Assembly: GCA_022315425.1 (NCBI GenBank)
Contig: JAIUPT010000042.1
Span: forward strand, 124,001-188,000
Reading direction: 5' to 3'
Length of the DNA: 64,000 bases
Origin: Pseudevernia furfuracea
Taxonomy: Eukaryota > Ascomycota > Lecanoromycetes > Lecanorales > Parmeliaceae
Shown: positions 54,086-64,000 of the stretch, piece by piece
Layout of the letters: each line of letters begins with the position of its first letter
Numbering within the stretch: position 1 is the stretch's first letter
Notes under the pieces: model-generated
The model's database searches: none
What the model was told of the DNA's origin: nothing
What the model saw: only the letters and a program-made list of their open reading frames with translations
Made by a program: the position numbers and the translations under genes

Positions 54086-57000
54086 TTTGCAAGAGTGGTG
54101 GAGAGTGATATTTCAGCAACGAGTGCCAAGTCATGCTGCCGTCCCACAGCCGTGGTACTCGTAATTTGATTCGGGAGCTAAATTTGATGATGAAGAAGAT
54201 ATTCAGGGCCAAAGCATAGCATGAGATGATGAGACAGGGATGTTGGGATAATGATATGATGATGATGAATTGATGATGATGGAAAAAGGGGAAGAGGCCA
54301 ATCGGGTGAATGGTCTAAGTGGTTTGAGTGGTCAATCCTTTTCCCTGTAAAGTGACGACTGACGACTGACCATTGTTCCGACGCCTTCCTAACAATTAGC
54401 GCAATTGCTATTTTCCGAGGCTGAAATTTTGGTGTGTGTGGGTTGGTGGCTCAGGTGCTCAGGTGGCCACATCATTATTATTATTTTCACTTTTCACTTG
54501 TCCTTTTCCTTTTTCCAACCCACTTGATGACTGTCCCCCAATTGCCATGCCAATTGAATTGGGGCAGGATTGTCCGCCCCTTGCCATCTCGGCCACTTTC
54601 TGAGAAGAGACGTTGCAGCAAGACATGATAGGAAATTGTTTGCTGATTGCTTTGCGACCCTATCAACTACAATCAATGAAGATCCGACATGTTCGGAAGC
54701 AACAACAATTCGAATCCATGTGACATCGTACCCTCGGCCTCGGGTAAGTAGAGAGTACTCGGGTTGAATCCAAGGGAAAGGATGCAACGGATCTAGCTAT
54801 CATCAATGAATCCGTGATGATTATTAATTGACTTCTGGACATCTACCGGTACATCATCATTCACCAACTTCGTAGCGCCTCCCAAAACAGCGGAACCCTT
54901 CAGTACTTCTTTTTTGACATCCTTCTAGTTTCTAGGTCGCTCGGGAGTTGCGGGCTACTTACGGCCCCCCCGGATTGCCTGTTGCCAAAATTGGAACCCT
55001 GTCAAATCGATAGTACTAGTCAAGTATCATGGAGTCATGGGGGCCGGGGACAAAATAAAAGCCAAGGACATGGATACGAAAGATGGGTATCAGATTTAGC
55101 AGCATGGGTGCAAACGCAAGTCATCTTGTTTGCCACCCTCTCAAATGCACCGGACTCGGAGATGATGCAAGTCAATGGTGAAACTCTGCCCCTTTTCTGG
55201 CTACAACGTAATGTGAGTGTGACGACAGACAGGAGAGCCATGATGCGGTTTGATTGGTGAACAGCGCTGTCTGGACAAGTACAATGGCAATTTGAATGGT
55301 TACCAGAATATCTAGGGGAGTGTACGATCAAAAGCGGGACGTTGGAGGCCTCGTGATGTGTTGTGGCGCAGCGACTGGCCGCCTCGGCTTCTTCCTTGAT
55401 TGGATGGAAGATCATGAAGACGATGAGGAGCAACTGTCAACTGAGAAACATTGCCAGTTGCCACCACTTCGCATTGCTTCTAGTACTTACTATACGGAAA
55501 AGCCATTGAAAAGCGAGCAATTAAAGACAGAAGTAAGGGGGTGGTGTCGTTGAGGTTTGAGCGGCGACCCTACGCACAAGCGTGCATTATTGCATCGACA
55601 ACAGATTGTATGATCTGCAGGGATGAAGCACAGGCACGTTTTCCACGTGGCATTATGCAGCTATTGAATTAGCGTTTCTCTTCGGCCATTGGCCAAGAAG
55701 GAGGATCAGCGGTGCAAGGTACAGAGTACAACTTACTAGTACAGTACTTTTGCATTATGCATGGCCCCTCGTATCATATACTCGCGCACCAAAGGAAGTG
55801 CCATGCCACCATCCTTCCTCTGCCAGAGAACTTTCACCCGTCGCCGTCTCAGTCTCCACATGTCTTATGTCTATGGCCAGGGACAAATCGACTACAAATG
55901 CATACTGTACACCCAAAAGATGATGCACACCCAATCATGATGCAGATAACCCGGTTCCACCGTCCTTGCGCTTGCTTATCTCCCGAGTCACGACTCTCCA
56001 ACATCGTCAACCTTGCAAAGGAATTAATGCACACCTCAAACGCTTCCTGTCAGACCAATTGACATCCGGGCAGTCCGTTCCTACAAAAGAAAGGGGAACA
56101 TATGTGCATACAATTTACCCTCACAAGCTGCATGTCATAATGCTCACGCCGGAGCCGAAACGAAACGAAACGAAACGATGGGTTTGCGGCCCCAGTACAC
56201 GTCGCTAGGCCTTCCAGATCGCCCCTAGAACAGTTGCGGAAGCTCTTGGCCTGTGGCTTGCATGTGGGAAATGAAATTAGAATGCGAAGTGGCTTCATAC
56301 ATAACAAGCTGATTTTGACGCAAAAATAGTATCAAAGCAAGCAGTATTGGCAGGTCCAAACGAGCTGTGGAAAAAGGGCGCATTAGATAGTGCGTTATGT
56401 TGATTGTGAGAGCTTCAATAATACCTCCGAGTTGTGCGGCACGGAGATTTCCGCCAACAATTCGGGATTCAGCTTCCAACTCCATGCAGTTCTGTACTCT
56501 CACACTGTACACTTGCTACGAGAATATTGTGCAGCTTGAGGAAACGCGATGGCTTGAGTGCTGACACGAGGATAGGATTTGGAATCCTAGTCGCCGCCAA
56601 AGATCCAGGCTCGGAGGGCCTCTGGGGGCAACGACAATTGTCATGCTCACTGAGTTGGCCCGATTCATTCTGTGATTCTTACATTCCATGTTTCGTCCTA
56701 CAACTTTCTCCATGACAACTGACGAGTCGCCTAAACAGGTGATTCTCACCAGAGGCCGGTGCATCCTTCTCATCTTCCTTGGCTCCGATTCCATCATCTT
56801 TGGGGTCCATGAACACTGCACAAATCCGAGCGGTTTCCAAAAATGTAAATAGCATTGGGCCCGTTCTATGGAAAGAGAGCTTGATTTCTAATCGCTTCGA
56901 GTTTTTGGTGCCGATGCAGCCCAACCCAGTGCTGCTGAGATTCACCATTTCGATTCCTGCCATCTTGGATTTCAGCACCGGCGTTGTGGCAAAATTTCAA

Positions 57001-57365
57001 GGGTTGAAGAAGATGCGAACAACAGGCATCATGCATGATGCATCCTGACTGCAATTTTCCAAAAAAAAACCCCCTCACCAATATCACGTGCTGTCTTGAC
57101 GCACATCAGAAACAGACGTGAAACAGACTCAATGCTACCTTATATCTACATCGCAACGGAAAACTCATTCATCCTGGACAGCGGTCAGCGGTCAGAAACG
57201 AAGGTCAAACAATGACTGAAACAACCCACTCTCGTCAAAGTGACATTAGTAGTTGGGACACCGGAAAAGCCAAGATAACAACACGCAGACCAGCATCACC
57301 GGGTCTTCGTCGCAAGGAAGAAGCATCTTCCTTCTTATGATCTACAAAGCTGCATGAAAGCGAGT

Positions 57366-58264
57366 TTACTCGTCCATCATCTGGCCCTCTCCCATTTGCG
57401 TCGACGCGATCCATTCTTCCATCATAGCCTGGCCGGTACCACCAGCCATTTCTTTGCCCTTGGCCGTGCCTCTTCTCTTCACCACAAGACAAAGGATCCT
57501 ACCGTATATGCTGAAGCCATCATACGTGGTATCCATGCCCAGCTTCTTCTTGTCATCTTCCCCACCATCTTCTTCCTCTCCTACAGATCTTTTGCCCTTG
57601 TTCTTCGAGGAAGGCGTCTTCTGTGCATCAACACTTCCTTCATCCGAATTGTCAGAGAGGAAGAGCCCTTCTTGACTCTCTCCTTTTGCTAACGTTGCCA
57701 CCTCATCTGCCTCACCTCCCGCAGCAGACGGTATGTCTGCCATACGAACACCCTCGCTCTCTTCGCTCTCCTCGGTGACCAAGCCCGGAGCACTCTCGCC
57801 CACCTCAACGGGCGCATCTCTCGTACCACTCAATTTCCCATTTGTAGTACCCAGCCTGCCCTTTTCAGCCTTTGCAATCTTCATCTTCCTGAGAATAGAA
57901 TGACAGGAGCTCGTTTCGGTCAGGAAGACTGCGACCTCGAATTCATCTGTGCACCCACACACCCGTAGTCAGCGATTAGACTCCGCACCTCTGACCTCAA
58001 TCCCCATGGAGAGGGTGCAGCCATACCCTCGACTACAACATCTTTCCACCCCTTCCTCTTCCCACCCTTCGCCGACTTTGCCTTCGCATTCTCCTCTCTA
58101 AGCTTAGGCAACACGAGCGGGCGGACGGCCTCGATGACACGCGGTAGAACAGGGTTGCGTGAATTGAGGAGCCAGCGGTATGCGTCTGCGGGATTGTCGA
58201 GGTAGATGCGGCATTCGAGGACGGAGTACTGGGTTATGCGGAGGTAGCGGCGGATGGGTGGCAT
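57366..58264 (-). CDS. Unidentified protein, conserved-looking N-terminus, disordered acidic tail
   Basis: I do not recognise the family. Exons on minus: 58264-58027 and 57946-57366, giving 272 aa. Residues 1-95 are dense and well-ordered: MPPIRRYLRITQYSVLECRIYLDN, then YRWLLNSRNPVLPRVIEAVRPLVLPKL, then a basic KAKSAKGGKRKGWKDVVVE leading over the intron into DEFEVAVFLTETSSCHSILRK. This pattern looks like a real folded domain. The remainder is Glu/Ser-rich and disordered, with KNKGKRS as a possible nuclear signal. An in-frame Met at 58291 would add nine residues. It diverges from bL36m, with about 335 bp between starts. The structure suggests a nuclear scaffold or complex subunit, but I assign no function. 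Confidence 0.78.
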
Positions 58265-58599
58265 GTTGTCAGATGTAGATCGTATGTGCAATACCCATAT
58301 CTAGAAATCAGGCACACCGAATTGCCCTGCAAATAGCGAAGTAGCATTTACTATTCTCATTACGGCAGTAAGAAAGCGCAGGTAAGGTCAAGGAGCGTGT
58401 CGAGCGATGACCGCGCGCGCCAAGCCCGATATCTCGGCGATATTTTCGAGTTGCCATTGAGATTGAGAGCTTTTTATTATTAACCCAGGCATCATCGCGG
58501 ATACGGCTCCAACCCTCTGTCAACAACTACGTTGCAAGTCCTCCTTAAAGACATTCATACTACAAAGATTTCCGAACTCGATAAACCACGTAACACGCC
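58265..58599. promoter_or_regulatory. Divergent promoter, unidentified gene (-) and bL36m (+)
   Basis: 335 bp with no gene. A GCGCGCGC-like run (GACCGCGCGCGCC, about 58409-58421) lies in the middle; no known site was recognised. Confidence 0.45.
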
Positions 58600-59082
58600 A
58601 TGCTCCAGCCCCGAGCAACCGCAACGATGACCGCTCTCCGCAACCTCTCCGCCCTCCCATATCTCCAGCACAGCTCCCGATTCACAACATTACGCCCGTC
58701 TCTACCCACGTGCGCATCATATACCGCTCGCACACTCAGCACAGTATCTCCAAGGGCATTAGGACGGAATCCACGCACAGGATCAGGATCACCACAAGGA
58801 CCATGGAGGACGACGGCCGGACTACTAGGCAAGCCAGCTCCTCGGCCCAGGCTCGGGATGGAACCAAAGCCGGAGCTTTCGAGAGGGATGAAGGTGAGGA
58901 GTAGTGTGAAGAAGCTGTGTGATGGGTGCAAGGTAGGTGGTGGAATTGAAACGCCATGTCCCTTCGAAGAGAAGATTCGAGCTGATGGTGCGGTTTTTTT
59001 TTGGTTGTAGAGTGTTAGGCGGAAGGGGTATGTGTATATTATATGTTCGAAGAATCCGAAGCATAAGCAGCGGCAGGGATAG
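58600..59082 (+). CDS. RTC6: Mitochondrial ribosomal protein bL36m
   Basis: Small zinc-binding protein of the mitochondrial large ribosomal subunit. Exons: 58600-58932 and 59011-59082, giving 134 aa. The last 38 residues are the bL36 fold: GMKVRSSVKKLCDGCK then SVRRKGYVYIICSKNPKHKQRQ, with the zinc ligands Cys-x-x-Cys, Cys and His in place. The first 96 residues are an Arg/Ser/Thr/Ala-rich leader without acids until late (TALRNLSALPYLQHSSRFTT), a mitochondrial targeting sequence. A Met at residue 10 could serve as the start instead. The 78-nt intron splits the zinc finger between its two Cys pairs, so an intronless reading stops in a non-homologous tail. Confidence 0.94.
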
Positions 59083-59383
59083 GGAGGGGTGGAGGGGATT
59101 GGGATCTGGGGAAGGGAAGGAGGGAGATGGTGGTAGGGTCCGCGCTGGTGTTGTTAAGAGGGTGAGCAGCGCGGCGTCTCAAGGGGTTTAGTACCAAGAA
59201 AGATTTGCTATCTCAATGCAAATACAGTACCAGCGAAGCATGTGGCATGGTAATGATACACCAAGAAGGCTTCAGCGCCGCGTTTTCAGCGTGCATGCCG
59301 TAGGACATCAAATTTGACCTTGCTAGCTGTTCCAAACCATATACATATCGAAGTGGACTTTCTCACTATTGGCAGCAAGGCTT
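59083..59383. other. Convergent spacer, bL36m and Rcf1
   Basis: 301 bp between two stop codons. It starts with a purine-rich stretch (59072-59150) and holds no gene. Confidence 0.4.
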
Positions 59384-60199
59384 CTAATTTCCCTTTTCAC
59401 CATCCCGGGGTCTATTGTACCAATTTCTGATGTGCTTCCATCCAAAAAAGCCCCCTCCACCTTCGCCCCAAACTCTTGTATCAGGCCCCATACCAGCCTC
59501 CTGCTTGGCCATTGCCTGCTTCATTCTCTCCACCTCTTGCTTCTTCTCCATTTCCTGCCTCTTCTCCTTAATCATCTCCTTCCTCTGCTCCAGCTCTGCA
59601 GCCTCCTTCGTCGCCTCCGTATCCTTTACATCCTTCATCTTCCCCTTCAACGCACCAATTACCCCCCTCCCATCATCACTCCTCCCATCCCTCATCCTCT
59701 TCTCCTCAATTGCCTCCTTCTCCAACTCCTCCCTCTGGAAATCCCTCACCTTCCCCAACTTTTCCCTCCACTCCTTATCCTCCAGATCTCTCGCCTCCAA
59801 CTCTCTTATCCACGCATCCTTCTTCTCCTGCGCTTTTCTCAGCTTCACCAAATCCGTAAACTCTTTCCGTTTCAGACGGTCCGCGTTGTAGTAGTACGAG
59901 CCGCCGAGCATGGCGACGAGTGTGAAGGATTGCGCATAGAGACGGTAGCGGAAGAATTGGTTTGTGCGGGCGCCATTTCCTTGGCGGATGGAGCGGCTGG
60001 CGTTGTAGAGGGCCCAGCAGGTCACGGCGACGCCGAAGGGGATGAGGGGTTCTTCTTTGAGGCGGCGGGTGAATTTCTGCCAGCGGTTTTCGTCAAAGAA
60101 ATCGCTAGACAATGCTTAGCGGAGGGTTTCTTCGCGAAAAAGAGGCGGGGAAACTCACGGGTCGCTGTCGAAGGAGGAGGGGAGAGGTGCGTCGGACAT
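59384..60199 (-). CDS. RCF1: Respiratory supercomplex factor 1 (HIG1 domain)
   Basis: Inner-mitochondrial-membrane protein that associates with complexes III and IV and helps cytochrome oxidase assembly. Exons on minus: 60199-60159 and 60104-59384, giving 253 aa. The start MSDAPLPSSFDSDP and the family block FDENRWQKFTRRLKEEPLIPFGVAVT are joined by splicing. The HIG1 domain has two helices, IPFGVAVTCWALYNASRSI and a second one (LYAQSFTLVAMLGGSYYY), with the isoform signature RQGNGARTNQFFRYRLYAQ between them. The C-terminal half is a long charged coiled coil (RKAQEKKDAWIRELEARDLEDKEWREK; KEMIKEKRQEMEKKQEVERM) typical of Pezizomycotina Rcf1. The first exon is only 41 nt. Confidence 0.94.
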
Positions 60200-60553
60200 G
60201 TTGGATTGGGAATGTCGGAAATCAGAAAGAGGGTGGATATCTAGAGCTTTGCGTCATGAGGTCATGGAGGCAGGATGCCCGGGGGTTAGAAAATACTGGT
60301 GTTTCCAGTGCAGTGGTAGCCAATGGGAGATTGGACAGATGATCAAGAAGGCGCAAGCTGCAGTATGATAGAGCAGGCCGGAATTGAACAGTAGATGTTG
60401 GCTGTTCAGGATCTTTGCCTTCTCGAGGCGCCCTCACTCTCAGATCGATCGACAGCGGAACGTTCCGCCTGCTACTCTACAATTGTTTGAAATTCACTTA
60501 CTCTCCTCTCTCCCTTTCCTCTCTCCGCTCAAGCTCTCAGGATCTAATCAATC
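60200..60553. promoter_or_regulatory. Divergent promoter, Rcf1 (-) and Ilv1 (+)
   Basis: 354 bp shared by the two starts. The Ilv1 side ends in a CT-rich leader (60505-60540). I found no perfect Gcn4 site (TGACTCA) here. Confidence 0.5.
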
Positions 60554-62309
60554 ATGGCTCCCATCTCAATGACAAACGGCGTCCATAATGGCATGCCACT
60601 AACTGAGTACTCTGCCAATCCCACCCTAGAAAAGACCTCAGCTTCCTCTTCAGTACCAGAAGCATTCCTGCTCTCTGACGGCCACCCAGATGTATGTAAC
60701 ACGTTTTGGTGTAGTTTGGGCTTTAATAATCAACATGAATAGTATCTCCGCCTGATCCTCACTTCCCGAGTATACGAAGTAGTAAAAGAAACTCCTCTCA
60801 CCCCAGCTATCAACATCAGCAATCGGCTAGAATGCAAAGTCCTCCTCAAAAGGGAAGACCTCCAACCGGTCTTCAGCTTCAAACTGCGAGGGGCATACAA
60901 CAAAATGGCACATCTCAATTCAGAAGAGCGGTGGAAGGGGGTGGTCGCCTGCTCAGCTGGTAAGTGAAGCAGCAAAAACGTCTCCAACTCTGAGCTGAGA
61001 GATTATAGGGAATCATGCTCAGGGAGTCGCATACTCTGCACGCCACCTGAAAATACCTGCCACCATCGTCATGCCCTTGGGAACCCCCCCAATCAAACAC
61101 CTGAATGTCTCCCGACTTGGCGGCTCCGTTGTACTCCATGGCGACGATTTCGACTCAGCGAAAAGTGAGGCACACCGCCTGGAGAAGCTGCACGGCCTCA
61201 CCAACATTGCACCTTTCGATGACCCTTATGTTATTGCAGGGCAGGGCACAATAGGCATGGAGCTGCTGCGGCAAACGAATCTGCAAGAATTAGAGGCAGT
61301 CTTCTGTTGCGTTGGTGGGGGTGGCCTGATAGCCGGCGTGGGGGTTTACATCAAACGCATCGCTCCGCATGTCAAGATCATAGGTGTGGAAACTTACGAT
61401 GCTAATGCGATGGTGCAGTCGCTCAAAAAAAAGGCGAGAGTGGTATTGAAAGAAGTCGGCTTGTTCGCTGATGGTGCTGCAGTCAAAACGGTTGGCGAAG
61501 AGACATTTCGGCTCTGTCTGGAGGTCGTGGACGACGTCATTGAAGTCTCAACGGATGAGACATGTGCTGCCATCAAAGATGTATTCGAGGATACAAGATC
61601 TATTGTCGAGCCCGCTGGCGCCTTAGCTTTGGCCGGCTTGAAGAAGTATGTGGCACGGAATCCATCTACTAATCCCAAACGACAGTTGGTTGCACTGGCT
61701 TCAGGCGCAAACATGAACTTCGACCGATTACGGTTTGTTGCCGAGCGTGCCGCTTTGGGTGAACAGAAAGAGGCATTGCTTGGTGTCAACATCCCCGAGA
61801 GACCTGGAGCTTTCGCTGACCTTGTCAAATCTGTACCTATGCACTCCGTGACCGAATTCAGCTACCGGTATGCTAAAGAAGTGTCTGCCAATATTCTTAT
61901 GGGCATATCCATCAATCCATCCACACGGTCAACGGAGCTTCCAGACTTGATCCAACGTCTTGGTCGGGATGGTATGCATACGGTAGATCTCAGTGACGAC
62001 GAGCTTGCCAAGTCACACCTAAGGTACCTCGTTGGTGGTCGCAGTGGTGTCCAAGATGAGCGACTGTACATGTTCGATTTTCCGGAACGACCGGGAGCAT
62101 TGATCAAGTTCTTGACTACCTTGCGACTGGACCAGAACATCTCACTCTTCCACTATCGAAACCATGGAGGAGATATCGCCAAGGTGTTGGCTGGTATTCA
62201 ATGCCCGATAGCCGAGAAGCAAGAAATGGAGGGCTTCCTATCGAAGCTGGGCTATCCTTTCTCTGACTGCACAGACTCGCCTACATATCGAACGTTTCTC
62301 CGGGAGTGA
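60554..62309 (+). CDS. ILV1: Threonine dehydratase (isoleucine biosynthesis)
   Basis: PLP enzyme that turns threonine into 2-oxobutanoate, the first step to isoleucine, in mitochondria. Exons: 60554-60691, 60743-60959, 61009-62309, giving 551 aa. The PLP lysine is K93 in FSFKLRGAYNKM. Other motifs are the loop SAGNHAQGVAYSA (across intron 2), GTPPIKHLNVSRLGG, the phosphate-binding GGGGLIAGV, EPAGALALAGLKKY and SGANMNFDRLRFVAER. The C-terminus has two ACT-like regulatory domains (about 360-430, LLGVNIPERPGAFADLVK, and about 455-530, LYMFDFPERPGALIKFL), so allosteric control by isoleucine and valine is expected. The N-terminus (MAPISMTNGVHNG) is not a typical presequence, which is unusual for a mitochondrial enzyme; an unseen upstream exon could exist. 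Confidence 0.95.
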
Positions 62310-63117
62310 GTTGGCTGTGGCGAGTTGAAACCGCTCAGGTTCCAAGGAGATAGAAGTCACGGTATGTAAACACTTCACAGATGCTAGTGCCATATGCCCA
62401 CGAATCACTGGACAATGATAGTCGACAACAGCTCCAGACCTCAGCCATGCACAGTAGGATGTCTCGGATGTTATTCTTCCGTGTTTCTGGTTCCTGGTAC
62501 CTAGGCCGGCTATTGCATCTGGACAGCAATCTCAGTTGGGGATCTAGAGGACTTCGAAATGCACAAACGTAGAATAGGGCGCCCTATAATCCAGAAGAAA
62601 GCTATCATGTCCAAGCAAATGGATCTCTTCGGCTGCAAGCTGCCTGTTTCATTGTGTTGTAGGACACCTGCTATGACCTGGCCCTCCAATGGGAACTGAG
62701 GCCCCAAGGCAGTTGCTTCGATTGGCCCTTGTTTGTGACAAAAGCAAGCAATGACCACCTAAATGTTCTCCTGATGTCCTGATCCTGCTATTGCATTTTC
62801 CAAAGCGTGAGAACTGCCGCACTGACTGTGGTGATCCCCTGAAATCGACAGCGGTCAATGCTGAAAGCTATTAGTTCATTGTGAATGATGCATTTGGACA
62901 GGAGCCTTACAGGGACAGACAATAGACACCAATGATAAGATGTTCAATGGGTTTGCAAAGGCTGCAGTGTAAGCAGGTATCAAACAGGAGTGTGCCGTCA
63001 CGGCCCTTGTGTTGAGCTCTTTTGAAGCCCAATTTACAATGCACGCTTTGCCTTACTTGACGCGTTGTCGTGATGAGGTGAAAATTTTCACCTCACCTCA
63101 CATCACATCACACGATT
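62310..63117. other. Intergenic region after Ilv1
   Basis: About 800 bp, no supported gene. The end (63085-63117) has CCTCACCTCACATCACATCACA, a degenerate start of the minisatellite that follows. Confidence 0.4.
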
Positions 63118-63400
63118 GCACACGCTTACACTCTCGATCGTTTCTACCTCACATAATTGCATACGCTTACACTCTCGATCGTTTCTACCTCACACACTTG
63201 CACACGCTTACACTCTTGATCATTCTACCTCACATAATTGCACACGCTTACACTCTCGATCGTTTCTACCTCGATCGTTTCTACCTCACATAATTGCACA
63301 CGCTTACACTCTCGATCGTTTCTACCTCACATAATTGCATACGCTTACACTCTCGATCGTTTCTACCTCACATAATTGCACACGCTTACACTCTCGGTCA
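63118..63400. repeat. 41-bp minisatellite, about 7 copies
   Basis: Unit: GCACACGCTTACACTCTCGA followed by TCGTTTCTACCTCACATAATT, 41 bp. Successive units start at 63118, 63159 and 63200, then shift because one unit lost a base and another carries a 15-bp internal duplication (TCGATCGTTTCTACC repeated at about 63258-63287). Units differ by few changes (GCATACG for GCACACG; CACACACTT for CACATAATT), so the array is young. Each unit contains the palindrome TCGATCGT-like CGATCG. It ends 40 bp before the start codon of the next gene. Confidence 0.93.
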
Positions 63401-63440
63401 TTTACAATTTGCACATTACATTCGCTTCCCAGATCACAAG

Positions 63441-64000
63441 ATGGTGCTTGAGGCTATCAACGATACAGTTCGACCTGTTGAGCATACAACAGTTATCTTC
63501 TTTCTCGCTTGGCTTCTTCTGTTGTCATGGGGCACTGGGCATTACCGGTTCAGCTGGTATAACCATATCATTGCTATCATTGTCACTGATCTCTCCTTGA
63601 ATGGCACAACGTTGAAGCTCTTCAGCGCTCTTTTCCTATTTCGCTATGTACGGCTTATTTACAACCTAAAAGCCTTCCTTAGCTATCAACCAATCGCTAT
63701 CCCAGAAGAACCGAGCCTAACAGCAGCGAAAGATGTCACAGTCATTGTTCCAACAGTGGAACCTTACGGAACTCAGTTCGAGGAATGTATCCAATCAATC
63801 GACTACAACGGACCTTCGAAGATTATTGTTGTCACTGCTGGACCAGGCAACTATGAGAAAGCGATCAAGAGCACACGCATGTACACAAAGGTTGTGGTGA
63901 TGAATTGCAATGCTCAGAACAAACGGGAACAGGTCTGTATGGCTATACCAGAGGTACGAAAAAAGAGAGACTGTTGAAAAGAGAATGTTGGAGAGAATTT
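63441..64000 (+). CDS. GT2-family polysaccharide synthase-like, 5' part (runs off window)
   Basis: Membrane glycosyltransferase of family 2, like the fungal Cps1/hyaluronan-synthase group that makes cell-surface polysaccharide. Exon 1 is 63441-63953 (171 codons) and ends in GAG|GTACGA, a good donor; the rest lies beyond the edge. Three hydrophobic segments come first (VIFFLAWLLLLSW, YNHIIAIIVTDLSL, LFSALFLFRYVRLIY). The catalytic domain begins at about residue 96 with DVTVIVPTVEP, then QFEECIQSI and KIIVVTAGPGNYEKA, and the block VVVMNCNAQNKREQVCMAIPEV, where the family continues with the D-D-D metal motif beyond the window. The start codon lies only 40 bp after the minisatellite, so the array is inside the promoter or leader. 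Confidence 0.85.

Larger units (their letters stand above)
51312..57365. other. 6-kb gene desert, rich in simple repeats
   Basis: The stretch between two convergent genes, PAL (+) and an unidentified gene (-), holds no clear large gene. 51640-52640 has C, G, GATA, CTGT and ACCTT tracts. 53300-54110, read on minus, is pyrimidine-rich with a TATA-like ATAAATACCC (about 54072-54081) and a 32-codon ORF. 54240-54300 has GAT runs, and 56156-56178 has CGAAA units. The mean open frame is short, and the larger minus-strand frames (289 and 259 codons) look like translated low-complexity DNA. Confidence 0.6.

Noticed and set aside
53278..54147. 289-codon minus frame (and the 259-codon frame at 52826-53605)
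   Set aside because: Ser/Pro/Thr/His-rich translation of CT and CAC repeats, no domain, and the two frames overlap; better read as a leader or non-coding RNA.
40218..59082. Rtc5 and Rtc6 (bL36m) as a telomere-capping locus
   Set aside because: The shared yeast name comes from a genetic screen; one is a TLDc protein, the other a mitochondrial ribosomal protein, and they are 16 kb apart.
63009..63334. Repeat-encoded frames with HxxxTLTLSIVSTS-like units
   Set aside because: They are translations of the 41-bp minisatellite, which changes frame every unit, so no conserved repeat protein is implied.

Overview
The window is nuclear DNA of a filamentous ascomycete (Pezizomycotina; a Dothideomycete is my guess, not proven). 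Evidence: many short spliceosomal introns (mostly 47-80 nt, GTNNGT donors, CTRAC-like branch points, YAG acceptors), tightly packed genes on both strands with divergent or convergent neighbours 40-400 bp apart, and fungal families (Sar1, Nop7/pescadillo, Rtc5, Rcf1, HET domain, fungal rhodopsin, fungal PAL). No operons, prokaryotic signals, tRNA or rRNA genes were seen. Exon models were joined by hand from reading frame, splice consensus and family conservation, so intron borders are predictions.

Layout. 1-1745: end of a broken acyl-CoA-ligase-like (ANL) gene and a small inverted-repeat element. 1746-6993: three plus-strand genes, the Rab5-type GTPase Vps21, the COPII GTPase Sar1 and the ribosome-biogenesis factor Nop7. 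7124-8834: folylpolyglutamate synthase on minus, with an apparent mitochondrial/cytosolic dual start. 9617-13932: an acyltransferase-3 membrane protein, the GPI-transamidase subunit PIG-U/Gab1 and the histone N-acetyltransferase Nat4. 14530-19580: a gene-poor accessory stretch with an F-box-like pseudogene, a LYR-motif mitochondrial protein and a HET-domain pseudogene. 19581-30073: an unidentified nuclear-type protein, DNA polymerase kappa, a BimC-type kinesin-5 and a PHAF1/UPF0183 protein. 30344-44592: mitochondrial isoleucyl-tRNA synthetase, an unidentified coiled-coil protein with PPHLR-like motifs, a WD40-like protein, Rtc5 (TLDc) and acetyl-CoA hydrolase/CoA-transferase Ach1. 45749-51311: a microbial rhodopsin with all the residues of a proton pump, and phenylalanine ammonia-lyase. 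51312-57365: a 6-kb gene desert rich in simple repeats, with a promoter-like patch and one small proline-rich ORF on minus. 57366-62309: an unidentified conserved-looking protein, mitochondrial ribosomal protein bL36m, Rcf1 and threonine dehydratase Ilv1. 63118-64000: a 41-bp minisatellite directly upstream of the 5' part of a GT2 polysaccharide-synthase-like gene that runs off the window.

Most genes are housekeeping and do not form one pathway. A mitochondrial theme recurs (FPGS, LYR protein, IleRS, Ach1, bL36m, Rcf1, Ilv1) and so does membrane trafficking (Vps21, Sar1, PHAF1). I found no convincing new multi-gene system. The most interesting items are the 6-kb desert with its possible minus-strand transcript, the inverted-repeat element family, three decayed accessory genes, the FPGS dual start, a GC-AG intron in Ach1, a stop-free 3n intron in the acyltransferase, the pump-type rhodopsin, and three unidentified proteins.
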